From Botryosphaeria dothidea (lineage: Eukaryota; Ascomycota; Dothideomycetes; Botryosphaeriales; Botryosphaeriaceae): a DNA stretch of 13,130 bases. The number at the start of each line of letters is the position of its first letter. Within the stretch, counting starts at the first letter, position 1. Positions 1 to 8,601 of this stretch are shown here, piece by piece. The stretch covers positions 1-13,130 of the forward strand of contig WWBZ02000056.1 in NCBI GenBank assembly GCA_011503125.2, read 5' to 3'. The notes under the pieces were generated by a model. The model worked only from the letters and a program-made list of their open reading frames with translations. It made no database searches and was not told where the DNA came from. A program made the position numbers and the translations under genes.

Positions 1-1645
1 GTATGTTGCATGCACGCAAGTGCTCGCGTGCTCACCAGTCACCTCATGCTGAAAGTAGCGGAAAAAAACGCTCCTTCAAGCCGCTGTCGGACAGCTGCTG
101 CGGTGGAAGCGTAGCCATGTGTGGGAGTCACTGAATAAAGCTGTCGCGAAGGAAAGTTTTGGAAGCAGGGTGCGACCAGTGGGTGGGCGATACAATGGTA
201 GTGTTCAGTTTAAGCTGCGGCACGCATGTCGTCCGCCGCAGCGTGGGAGACAGGCAGAAGACCGCTTATGAGCTTTACTGCGAGACTAGGTCTTGAGGTG
301 GAGTCAATAAAATCTAGGCGTCAGGCTGTCGATCCCGATAGCCGTCCGCATCTTCTCCTCACGCCGTCCAACCATGTCAACATGGTGGCGCGGGGCAAGT
401 CAGGGATGACGACTTTGACAGGCTCCTTTGGAGAGGAGCTCCGCCGTAACTGGTACTGACTAGCCGCCCTCAATTGCCACGAGGCGGATCATGAGCTGCC
501 GAATCCTGCGAAGCCTACGAACCGGACAAATGCTCTCTGCCTCCTCGTTCCCGTCATGCGAGTGATGGCTTTCAGCACGGCAAAACCCGCGCGAGTCAGT
601 GCGGGGGAGATGCACAAGGGCACAGGGACGCATGCAGGCGCGGCAAGCGAAGCGGTTCCTACTCTATTCCCGCACGGCACACTCCGCAATGTGCGATGAC
701 GCTATGGTAACCATAAATCGACGTCCATATATTATTTTTGGCATGCTCAATATCAGAAATGAAAGCATGTCTGGAGCCCTTCCATTACGCTCAGCGTCGC
801 CGTAATTCTACATTAAAACCAGAAACCCCTTTGAAAATACGGCACTACACTGATCAAAAACGTACCCAAATAGTTTCCTTTGAGTATTTGCGTAGTTTTG
901 CCCAAACTTAAATCATCTCTAAGGAGAATCTGAAACGTATACTATATAGACAGGCTAAACAGACCCGATGAAGTCTGAAAAGAAATGTTTCAAAACTCTG
1001 ATGACAACAGTATCTGACAATTTCTTCGACTTAACATTATAGCAAGGAGCTTGCATTACTTTGCAAGGATCTTGTATGCCACATCCCTCTTACACGCAAT
1101 GAATTACGGTTCAGCGATCTTCGATTGACTTTGCGAACCTTTAACAGACCGGTAGGGCCGACGGTACGGAATAGGAGTTCGAATCATCTTTTGTGATTTT
1201 ATTGGGCTGAATAGGGAGATGAGGGTAAGGAAAACAAGCCGGTTTTCAAGATGTTCTCTTCTCGTTTGCTATTCAGAATCCTTCCGGATAGGAAATGACC
1301 ATTAGCGCCCTTGGGTACATCAAGTGCGCCGGCTTCACGATCCGCTGATATGGTTGAGCACAACCTGCGAGGCAATTAAAAATCATTTATCCGTGGCCAC
1401 GGCCTAGATTCGAGCCGATGAGCATCCAAATTCAACAGTTGTGTTGTGACCTAATCCGTATCTCAAAACGAAAGGAAATTGCATTTGTACATGTAGGCCA
1501 GCTGTGACTGGCGGTATCTTCTTATTTTGAGCATGGCGGTGAAAAGCATCAATTCCCATGATGCGCCGTCCACTCAGTGGTGTGCGATCTCTATCCGCAG
1601 CCGCCACGGTACGAAACAACCCCGAATTCCAAGCTCTTTGTCTGT
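1..1645. other. Non-coding flank, no gene recognised
   Basis: I see no reading frame here that resembles a known protein or that can be joined by plausible introns into one. The first 700 bases are of mixed composition. About 700-1600 is richer in A and T and full of stops in all frames. Small details are a 16-base inverted repeat at 371-386 (7-base arms around CA), two GCAAG-N3-CTTG dyads at 1042-1054 and 1063-1075, and a perfect 12-base palindrome CCGTGGCCACGG at 1391-1402. The stretch may include the 3' region of the gene that ends at 1646 on the minus strand, but no clear polyadenylation signal stands out. Confidence 0.6.
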
Positions 1646-2393
1646 TCAGTGGGCGGACGGGGCCGTAATCTCGTAGCCATACTTCTCCTTGAGCAATTTC
1701 CGCCTCCTCTCTTCATATAACCAGGAGCGTAGATACCTGTTATGTATTAGCAATCTTCGGCAAAGTCCAGGCGCAACAAGGAAGCGTACCGGCGGCCCTC
1801 GCCGATCTCCTCAAAAGTCTGCTCCGCCGGTTGCCTGTAGTTCTTCCTCAGGAACTGCTTCCTTTCGAAGTCATCCACATTGGGGTCTTTGTTGTATCCG
1901 GTCAATGCGTGGCCGCAGAAGTCGAATGTGCTGAGAATGACGGCGAGGCCGGCGCCGTAGCCGAGCACCGCGGGCATCGTCCGGACTGGAATCACAGGTC
2001 AGCAATGCGTCTCCAGGTAACTTAATGCTGTTTCTCGTACCCCTCAAGCCAACCATCGCACCTCCGAAAAAGCCGCCAATGGCCTCGTTCCAGCTGTCGT
2101 CCTTCTGGCGCAGGTTCGCGGAGGCGGAGCGGGCGAATTCATAGACACCACCCATAGCGCTGCAGCGGATCAGCATCTCGCTCGGTCAATTGCTACTCAA
2201 GAAGCGCGGGCGTACTGAAGACGGCAATGGTGCTGCCGGTGCGAGTGAAGATGCCCATGGGGCCGTAGTTCTGCTTCTGCAGGGTGTTCTGGATGGCGGA
2301 CACGAAGGTACCGGCACCGGCCGTGACCATGGTGGTCTTGATGGTCCGACCGATGGTGTCCTTGGGGTGGTAGGGGTGGTCGTCGTGGGCCAT
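1646..2393 (-). CDS. NADH-ubiquinone oxidoreductase 21.3 kDa subunit (NDUFA11 / Tim17-family)
   Basis: This is an accessory membrane-arm subunit of mitochondrial complex I, a Tim17/22/23-family protein of the inner membrane. I read four exons on the minus strand: 2393-2216, 2159-2041, 1985-1790 and 1736-1646, giving about 194 residues, normal for the family. The start MAHDDHPYHPKDTIGRT and the glycine-rich stretch TAGAGTFVSAIQNTLQKQNYG (20 residues from the second A) match the fungal family. So do AMGGVYEFARSASANLR, DSWNEAIGGFFGG, RTMPAVLGYGAGLAV, the NKDPNVDDFERKQFLRKN segment and the basic tail EERRRKLLKEKYGYEI. Introns are 53-56 nt; the second has a CTGACC branch point. Two oddities: the first intron joins in frame only if one G is restored at its donor (about 2215), and seven residues after the third junction (YLRSWLY) differ from the expected GIYAPGY-like sequence although the frame recovers. 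The gene is divergent from the deubiquitinase. Identification comes from family resemblance by eye. Confidence 0.85.
1737..1789 (-). other. Intron 3 of the complex I 21.3 kDa gene
   Basis: This 53-nt minus-strand intron has a GTACGC donor, a GCTAATAC branch-like site and an AACAG acceptor. It separates GEGR from the short last exon, which carries the conserved basic tail and the TGA stop at 1648-1646. Confidence 0.75.
1986..2040 (-). other. Intron 2 of the complex I 21.3 kDa gene
   Basis: This 55-nt minus-strand intron has a GTACGA donor, a CTGACC branch site and an ATTCCAG acceptor. Removing it joins GLR to VRTMPAVLGYG in frame, as expected for the family. Confidence 0.85.
2160..2215 (-). 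other. Intron 1 of the complex I 21.3 kDa gene
   Basis: The minus-strand intron begins GTACGC and ends CTGCAG, with a TTGACC branch-like site. Exon 1 ends in TTCA and exon 2 starts CGCTATGGG. A direct join is out of frame by one base. With one extra G before the donor (CAG/GTACGC instead of CA/GTACGC) the join reads F-S-A-M-G-G, as the family requires. Confidence 0.7.
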
Positions 2394-2910
2394 TTTGGAG
2401 GGCGTGGATGGGCAATGCGGTGGTGGTGGACGGAGCGTAAGCCAGAGCTGCGAGGTTGGGATTGGCTCGCGGCGGACGAAGCTGCGGCGGCCGTCCGACC
2501 GCCCGCGATTTTCTGCCACCCTAGCACGCAGCCGACGTCGTTGACAGCGGAGCTATACACGCTGGAGCTTGGACTGACATCACACCGCCCAAAGACAAGC
2601 CCACTGCCGACCGCTGGACACCTGCTCCTTCTGTGTCCCACCCACCAGGCAAGCCGTGGCGCTTTCTAAACCAAGCAGTGGTCGTGTGCGTCTTTGAACT
2701 TGCTGCGGCCACCGTCTGCGCCTGCCCATGCGCGCGACGCTCACACATTATCCGCCTCATCGTTCTGGCCACGCCGTCCATACCGTCGCATCCTGCATAA
2801 CTCACGACCGCGCCGCGTGTTCTGCCCTACCCTCCGTCTACCTCTTCATACTTCACTTTCAGCAACAGATCATCCTCCAACAAGGCCCGCCGAGTTGCTA
2901 CCGTCCCACA
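2394..2910. promoter_or_regulatory. Divergent promoter region between complex I subunit and deubiquitinase genes
   Basis: The 517 bases between two divergent start codons must hold both promoters. The half next to the deubiquitinase is C/T-rich (about 2755-2890, with stretches such as CTTCATACTTCACTTTCAGC), typical of fungal transcription start regions. No TATA box or named operator can be assigned with confidence. Open frames here on both strands do not resemble proteins and probably reflect GC-rich composition. Confidence 0.5.
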
Positions 2911-5900
2911 ATGTTGTCGTCAAAGCCAGGTTCCGTACCCGCGCAGCTCATGACTGCACACCATTCTGACCAGAGCTGCAGGGAAGACCGCGCCGCGCCT
3001 CCTAGAAGACCTATACCACTATGACCCCCGACAAAGAATACGTTGCGGGCGCAACATCCTCACCGATGCCCCACCTCATTTCGACGAGTCGAAACCGCCC
3101 ATGTCCGCCGTCCCTGGCGGCAGTTGTAGCCACAGCCTCACCCTGAAGTCGGACCAGTGCTTCATGCCTGAGGACTGGGTTCACCGTCCAGACAACAAGA
3201 CAATATACAAGATTGCGTCATACTGTCGGTTGTGTCGGCACCACATCTCCGTGATGGTAGACTACCGCCAGAGGACCTGCGCTTGGGCCGTGCCCCAACG
3301 AGGACTACAAGTTACATCATTTCATACACAACCCGGCAGCCATCAGGCGTGATAGCGTGGAGGACGATAATGTGAAGGAAAGCTATCGCTTTGAGTGCTC
3401 GTCGCCTCAGTGCGGTGCGATAGCCACGGTGGAGATCGCTCCGCCGCGTCTTGGACAAGAGGATGTGGTGCTTTTGTCTGACAAGAAGGTGCTAGAAGCA
3501 CGCCTGCCAATCTGCCAAGAGAATTGATCCCGACCGACCCGATCTGCAAGCTGCGCGCCAATCGATGGACTTTACATTTTGCATGCCTACATCCGGGACG
3601 CTCTTAATGGAAAGGGCGGGTCGCGCGTACCCTTGCGGAACAGAAAGTTCTTAGTGACCTACGGCGAGGGACTGTGACGAGGTTTTCCTGCGTCTTGGTT
3701 TCTCCAAGAAGACAGCCCAAGGCGAGGAAGAGGCAGCATGGCTCCTGCCCTCGCCCCCGGTGGAATGGAATCGCTTGCAAGGACATGTTGTCAGAGATCG
3801 TCTGGAAGACACCATGCAAGAGCTTATGTGCCTGATTGCACGCATGCCGCCACTCTGCAAAGCAGGAGTTGAAGAAGTATAATTATCAACCATGCGATGC
3901 TCGTGAATTGTATGAAAAGGCCTTGGGTGCATTCAATTGTGAGTTTTCGGTTTCTACGTGACCTTGGTTGTTCGTTCCAGAGACTGACTTACGCTAGATC
4001 CGAAGAAGCCCGGATACACAGCCAACACAAAGGGCGTGGAAGACCACCCGTAAGTCTCACAAAGATTCCCAGGCGGTCTATGATCTTTTTCTGACCTTTG
4101 CAGATACTATGCTGGACTGGGTGCCCTTGGTGGATTTTCAGACAGCCTCCTAGCGTTTTGCGTACGACCGTCAAGTCACAACTGACCCGCAAAACCAATC
4201 CTACTACTACGAGTGCCTTGCGGATCTTGCGAGCGGACGTCGAAGTGAGGAACTGGATATGAAGAAGGTCATGGAGGAGTCTAAGGGAATCGTCAGCCGG
4301 AAGGATGCTCTACAGGCACTTCGCCGTTTCAACCTCGAGCCTGAACGCTTGGCTTCATACACGGACGAGTTTATCATCAACCAATATCGTGCTCGCGTTG
4401 GTAATGTTGGGGCCTACGAAGTACCTGAACTCCGCGAACATCTTCGAAAAATTGGAGTTTACAGGCAAAGCCAAGCAATTATGGATGCTGCTGGCGACGG
4501 TACGTGCCTGTTCGACCCCCCGATAGATCTCTCGGTAATGCTAATGTTCTGGCAGTCATTCAAACATATGATCAGGCTCTGGCATGGCTGGGGGCAAATG
4601 ATAGCAACGGCGATGATCAAATAGTCACCTTGGCGACCATAAAGGTGAGCGAAGAAAACACTTTTCGCTTTGAACAGCTTCACACGTCTGCTTAAAAGGG
4701 CATCATTCATGTCACTAACACAACACCAGAAATCGGACGAGCCCTCGAGCGAACCGAAGATTGCAGAAGCCGTCAAGATCATCGCCGATCATCGCAACAG
4801 CGAATCCCTCAAAGTATGGCTACAAACTGGCGAGGTCAAGATGGGTAACGACCCGGACCTGGAGAAGACGAAGGCTTTTAGCGCCTTCGGACTCAGCAAT
4901 CATCAAGGGGCGTTGATCCAGAAATGCTCGAACTCACTTTGAGCGATCTCAAGGAGAGGGACCCATCCAAGAGCGACGAGTACGATCGCTACGCCGCTAT
5001 CGTTAGAGCCGAAAGCGGCCGCGGGCCTGCTCCTCCACCTCCCCCTAGACATCCTATTGACAAGTGGCCTGTTGGTATTGAGAACCTCGGCAACACCTGC
5101 TACTTGAACGCCATCCTACAGTTCTTGTTCACCATCAAGCCATTGAGAGAGTTCGTTCTGAATATAGATGAGCACCTTATGGATATCAATGAGGAGAGCA
5201 TCCGGAAGAAAAGAGTTGGAAGCAGGATGGTTACTGCGGAAGAGGTACGGCGGTCACAGCATTTTGTAAGAGAGCTGAAGGACCTCTTCGAACAGCTGAT
5301 AACCTCCCCTTCACACACCATTCGCCCTAGGGTCGAACTGGTCCAGCGGGCATTGGAGTATGCAGCCCCCAATGAGCAGCCAGTTCCACCAGGAACAGAT
5401 ACTGCAGAGCCAGTCTCGAAAGAAGAGCCAATCAGCAATAAGGAAGATCAGGACGTTGAAATGATGGATGGTTTGGTTGATGCCGAGGCGACCCCAACTG
5501 CTCAAACTGAAGCAGGAGACAGCGATGCTACACTCATCGGGGATAAAGATTCCGAGACCTTACCGGACCTAGAGGAGGGACCCAAGGCAACAGAAGATGC
5601 TGCGCCTGAAGAATCGGATAAAAAGCCACCGCCACCAGAACATCCGCCGCCAGTCCCTCCCCGGAACCAGAGCAACAAATCTTCTAGCATTCCTTACACC
5701 ATGCAACAAGATGCCTCTGAAATCCTCATCAATATCCTCTTGCAACTGAGTTACGCTATTCGCCCCGATCGTTTCAAGGAAGACGGGGAGCAGCTCGACT
5801 TCATAAAGGAGTTGTTCTACGGCGAAGAAGCTGCCTCACTCAATCGGAAAGGAAAGATGACTGAGCAGAAGTCCTTGTTCAATACTCAATATGTCACTGT

Positions 5901-6876
5901 CGTTGACAAGCCGAAGAATATCTACGAGGCGATTGACGATACTCTAGATATGGGAGCGATCGAGGACTCTGATAACGCGGAGAAATGGACAACAATCCTT
6001 CGCGCACCACCGATCCTCAAAATCGATGTGAAGAGACTTGGCTTCGACAAGGCCAAGAAGCAGACAGTTCGCACCGAAAACCATTTGCAACTGGAAGATA
6101 CAATCTACATCGACAGTACCTCCACAACGAAGGCACTTTGCAGAGGCGGAAACAGTCCTGGGAGAAGAAGGCGAAGTTGAAGCATCTTCGTGAACGCCGG
6201 ACCGAGCTGGCTGAAACAAAAGTGGATATCTCAATGCCCGAGGTGGTGCGAGCTGCGTCAGAATACATCAAAACCGTTGAGATTGATGATTCCGCGCAGT
6301 CAGATGAACTAGCGATCGATGGCACCTTTGAAGAGGAGATGTCAGCCAAAGCTGAAGAAACAAGGAAAGAAATCAGCGCTTTGGACGATAGTATCGCCAC
6401 TGTTGAAGCAGAGATATCATCTCTGTTCGCCGATATGACCTCTGTACCATACAGACTTCACTCGCTCTTTATTCACCGCGGTGGCACCGGAGGCGGCCAC
6501 TATCTTGTGTCGATCAGAGACTTCGAGAACGGCATGTGGCGTAATTACAATGACGAGACCATCAGCGAGGTCACCGATGTGAAGAAGAACATTTTCGGCC
6601 AGGGCGACAACTATTCGAAGATCATCACGACCTGCGTGGTCTATGTCAGAGCGGATCTGAAGTACGGCGACAAGGAACTCGTGGAAGCCGTTCATTCGCA
6701 CCCCAATTCAGGTCGAGGCCCCTCAGCAGGACGTTGAGATGACAAGCTTCAGCCAGAATGATACTTCGGGTCTGAAGTACACGGAAGGGGTTGACCCTGA
6801 CAAGGTCCCAGAGTACAGTGCAGAAGGGTATGAGACATCTCAAATGGACTTCACGCCAAGCGAAGGTCGCTGGTAA
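2911..6876 (+). CDS. UBP2: Ubp2-like ubiquitin carboxyl-terminal hydrolase (USP family, C19)
   Basis: This is a cysteine protease that removes ubiquitin from proteins; yeast Ubp2 opposes the ligase Rsp5 and favours cleaving K63 chains. My exon model is 2911-2929, 2982-3938, 3998-4049, 4104-4499, 4556-4644 and 4730-6876, about 1,220 residues, the usual size. The N-terminus (GKTAPRLLEDLYHYDPR) is characteristic of fungal Ubp2. A Cys/His-rich region follows (CSH at about 3124, CRLCRHH at about 3223, CSSPQC at about 3395). Next come helical repeats like the RPT domain (GIVSRKDALQALRRFNLEP; IQTYDQALAWLG; EAVKIIADHRNSESLKVWLQ). The USP core has the Cys box GIENLGNTCYLNAILQF (Cys codon 5098-5100), TMQQDASEIL at about 5700, and the His box GGTGGGHYLVSIRDF (His codon 6498-6500). 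A roughly 200-residue acidic, proline-rich insert separates the Cys box from QQDASE. The reading frame is broken at about nine places (near 3288, 3505, 3570, 3669, 3868, 4157, 4910, 6113 and 6705), each by one base (7 could be two), with conserved sequence on both sides. The end is TAATAA at 6874, or an extra exon (see 6975). Confidence 0.93.
2930..2981 (+). other. Intron 1 of the deubiquitinase gene
   Basis: This predicted 52-nt intron has a GTTCCG donor, a TTCTGACC branch site about 13 bases before the end, and a GCTGCAG acceptor. It joins ATG-TTG-TCG-TCA-AAG-CCA-G to GGAAGACC, reading MLSSKPGKTAPRLL. This supplies the start that the conserved GKTAPRLLEDL frame otherwise lacks, because a TGA lies just upstream at about 2951. 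The donor is weak, so the start is the least certain part of the model. Confidence 0.6.
3939..3997 (+). other. Intron 2 of the deubiquitinase gene
   Basis: This 59-nt intron has a strong GTGAGT donor, a GACTGACTTAC branch region and an ACGCTAG acceptor. It joins YEKALGAFN to YPKKPGYTANTKG in frame. Confidence 0.85.
4050..4103 (+). other. Intron 3 of the deubiquitinase gene
   Basis: This 54-nt intron has a consensus GTAAGT donor, a TTCTGACC branch site and a TTTGCAG acceptor. It joins GVEDHP to YYAGLGALGGFSD, a conserved Ubp2 segment, in frame. Confidence 0.92.
4500..4555 (+). other. Intron 4 of the deubiquitinase gene
   Basis: This 56-nt intron has a GTACGT donor, a TGCTAATG branch site and a GGCAG acceptor. 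It joins IMDAAGD to VIQTYDQALAWLG in frame. Confidence 0.9.
4645..4729 (+). other. Intron 5 of the deubiquitinase gene
   Basis: This 85-nt intron has a GTGAGC donor, a CACTAACAC branch site and an ACACCAG acceptor. It joins VTLATIK to KSDEPSSEPKIAEAVK in frame. Confidence 0.9.
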
Positions 6877-6974
6877 TAAGTTTGATACGATCATCCCTTG
6901 CCTTATCGCTGGCCCTTACCCTGCTTTTCTTGGCTCTTTTCCTTGGTCACACTAACAAGATCTGGCTACTTTAG

Positions 6975-7155
6975 TTTCAGTAATTCCAGCGAATTCGTTC
7001 GGGATCTTCAGCGGGAGTCAGCGTATGTGCTTGAACCCGCCGTCGATTCGAATGGCCTTGAGACGGGTTCTGAGGCAAAATCTCGTACGAGTTCGATGAG
7101 CCCGATGAGCCCGCTCAGTCCGCTGAGCCCGAAGAAAAGGGGGCATTGCGGTTAA
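6975..7155 (+). other. Possible additional last exon of the deubiquitinase gene
   Basis: Just before the TAATAA stop there is a usable GTAATAAG donor at 6873. After it come a CACTAAC branch site at about 6949-6955 and a CTACTTTAG acceptor ending at 6974. Splicing here gives an in-frame exon of about 60 codons ending TAA at 7153-7155. It contains SSEFVRDLQRESAYVLEP and a serine-proline run, SSMSPMSPLSPLSPKK, which would suit proline-directed kinases. The open frame and sensible composition argue for coding use. Against it, tandem stops at 6874 are a natural end, and I recall no matching family tail. It may be an alternative isoform. Confidence 0.4.
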
Positions 7156-7628
7156 AGGCAGTCCCTCTCTTTGTCCAGTTTTCTTTCCGTTGCAGATTCA
7201 TTTGAGAAGCGAAGAGCTTCTGGTTTGATTGGTCGTGCTTCGTAGAAGGATATTCTTTGGTGCTTTGGTGCTACTGGTCGGGAAAGCGCATGGTGCGGTA
7301 GGACATGAGATCGTTGGCAGAGCGTCACACATACATACATACAGTTAGCAGGCATTTCTGTTTGGCTCGCTTTCATTGCATGCATTCATTGGCTTTCTTT
7401 GGCATAAGCATAGCGCAGGCAAGGTGAAGAGCGGTCCCAGGAACGGATTAGTGTAAACAAGTATTGCAAAGGATGATCATCTTCTAGAAGAATCAAATAG
7501 ATGCTGGATATACAGAACGTCAGCACATTGAGCATTGATTCAAATGAGCGGTTTTTCGTATATACATGTTCTGAACGAGTGTCACCACTGCAGACCTTGC
7601 ACTTTGTACGTCATGCCTCCATCTGAAG
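7156..7628. other. Convergent 3' spacer
   Basis: This spacer lies between two genes that end towards each other, so it should hold the 3' untranslated regions of both. I see no gene. It has a duplicated TTTGGTGC at about 7256-7270 and a CATA microsatellite at about 7328-7343. No hairpin-like terminator is expected or seen in this eukaryotic setting. Confidence 0.5.
7327..7343. repeat. Short CATA microsatellite
   Basis: About four units of CATA (ACACATACATACATACA) lie in the convergent 3' spacer. Confidence 0.75.
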
Positions 7629-8550
7629 CTACGATAGTGTCGGCACAGTCCAGTCAATCCAGTCCGCCGTGTTCACATTCTGGTTGCTCTTCTCGATGTT
7701 GGCCGTGCTGGAAGAGCCCTTCAACAGATACTTGTCAATAAAAGCAGACAGCTCCGGCTGCTGCGCAGACGGGAAGGAGCAGTGGTTATGCCCGCCAACC
7801 AGCGAGAACCCCATCGCGTCTGGCGCACCCGCGGCCTTGTAGATGAGCCGCCCCACCTTCATGCACCCCGTCGTGCTCACCGGCCCCAGCCAGTCGATGT
7901 CGTTCTCGATGACGAGCAGGCCGCGCGGCGCCACCAGCGCGGCCAGCAGGTGGTGGTCCTCGGGCAGATTCGGCACGCGGCTCACGTACTGCTCGAACGC
8001 CTTGGAGAACCACACGTTCTCCGTGACGATCTGCGCCGCCGTCTGGACGTTCTTGCCCGCCGCTTTCTGCTGGTCCGAGATGCGCCAGCACGCCGCGCCG
8101 CCCGCGCCCGACTCCTGCGGGATCGTGAGCGCGACGCGCGCGTCGAGCGCGCCCGCAAACGAAGGCGCCCTTGCCGTTGCGCGAGCACCCCGTCACGCCG
8201 ACGCGGGCCGGGTCGATGCGCGCGGCGGCGGCGGTCGCCTCGAGCGCGTCGATGATCCGGCTGACGCCCCACGCCCACGCCGTCATCGCCCCGGCGCTGT
8301 GCCCGCTGCCGTAGAGCGTGTAGAATTTGCCCTGGCCGCGGCTGCCGGTGCTCTGCTGCGCGGCGAGGTCGTCGTTGTTGAAGGTGATGGTGGCGACGCC
8401 GGCCGGGATGGGGATGCTTGGGTAGCCGTAGGCGATGATGGCCGGGTAGGGCGCGGTCCCCGAGGAGGGGTACGAGATGGAGACGGAGAAGGAGATGGAC
8501 TTGCCGCTCTCTTGCGCGGTGATGGGATGTGCAGACGACGGTGATAGCAT
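7629..8550 (-). CDS. Glucuronoyl methylesterase, CE15 family, N-terminally truncated and frameshifted
   Basis: CE15 esterases cleave the ester between 4-O-methyl-glucuronic acid of xylan and lignin alcohols; fungi secrete them during wood and litter decay. The conserved alpha/beta-hydrolase core is plain: GKSISFSVSISYPSSG, IPIPAGVATITFNNDDLAAQ, GKFYTLYGSGHSAGAMTAWA, the nucleophile motif VTGCSRNGKGAF (Ser codon 8184-8182), IPQESG with the acidic residue (8114-8112), VENDIDWLG-like segment IENDIDWLGP, and HNHCSFP with the base His (about 7790-7782). The end, NTADWIDWTVPTLS, is typical. One extra T (AAA at 8157-8159 on the plus strand) shifts the frame after GKGAF; without it the text reads on as VAGALDARVALTIPQESG. 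The usual secretion signal and about 100 N-terminal residues are absent: homology starts abruptly near 8527, and the ATG at 8550-8548 gives only MLSPSSAHP before it. The neighbouring gene starts 50 bp away on the other strand. Either the gene was cut by rearrangement or the assembly is wrong here. Confidence 0.9.
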
Positions 8551-8601
8551 CGCAGCGAGCTCTCCAACCTCAACCCACGCTCCCTCCACCACCTCACCGA
8601 C
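8551..8601. promoter_or_regulatory. Very short gap between two head-to-head genes
   Basis: Only 51 bases separate the first usable ATG of the truncated esterase (minus) from the ATG of the FIT-like gene (plus). That is too short to hold two normal fungal promoters. The promoter of the FIT-like gene must therefore lie within the esterase coding region, which fits the idea that the esterase 5' end has been lost here. Confidence 0.4.

Noticed and set aside
226..459. 77-codon ATG frame near the left end
   Set aside because: No recognisable motif, no splice partner and no neighbour context; a frame of this length is expected by chance.
1130..1200. tRNA-like B box (AGTTCGAATCA at about 1175) followed by a T-rich stretch
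   Set aside because: No matching A box or cloverleaf arms can be drawn around it; the upstream GGTAGGGCCGACGG does not pair as a D-arm and acceptor stem.
1404..1619. 71-codon minus-strand frame
   Set aside because: No recognisable motif and adjacent sequence is stop-rich; likely chance.
2186..2669. Plus-strand frame of about 159 codons over the complex I first exon and promoter
   Set aside because: Antisense to the well-conserved exon 1 and starts without ATG; Gly/Val-rich shadow.
2911..6876. Interpreting the deubiquitinase breaks as programmed frameshifting
   Set aside because: There are about nine of them in both directions with no shared slippery site, and the same kind of break occurs in unrelated neighbours.
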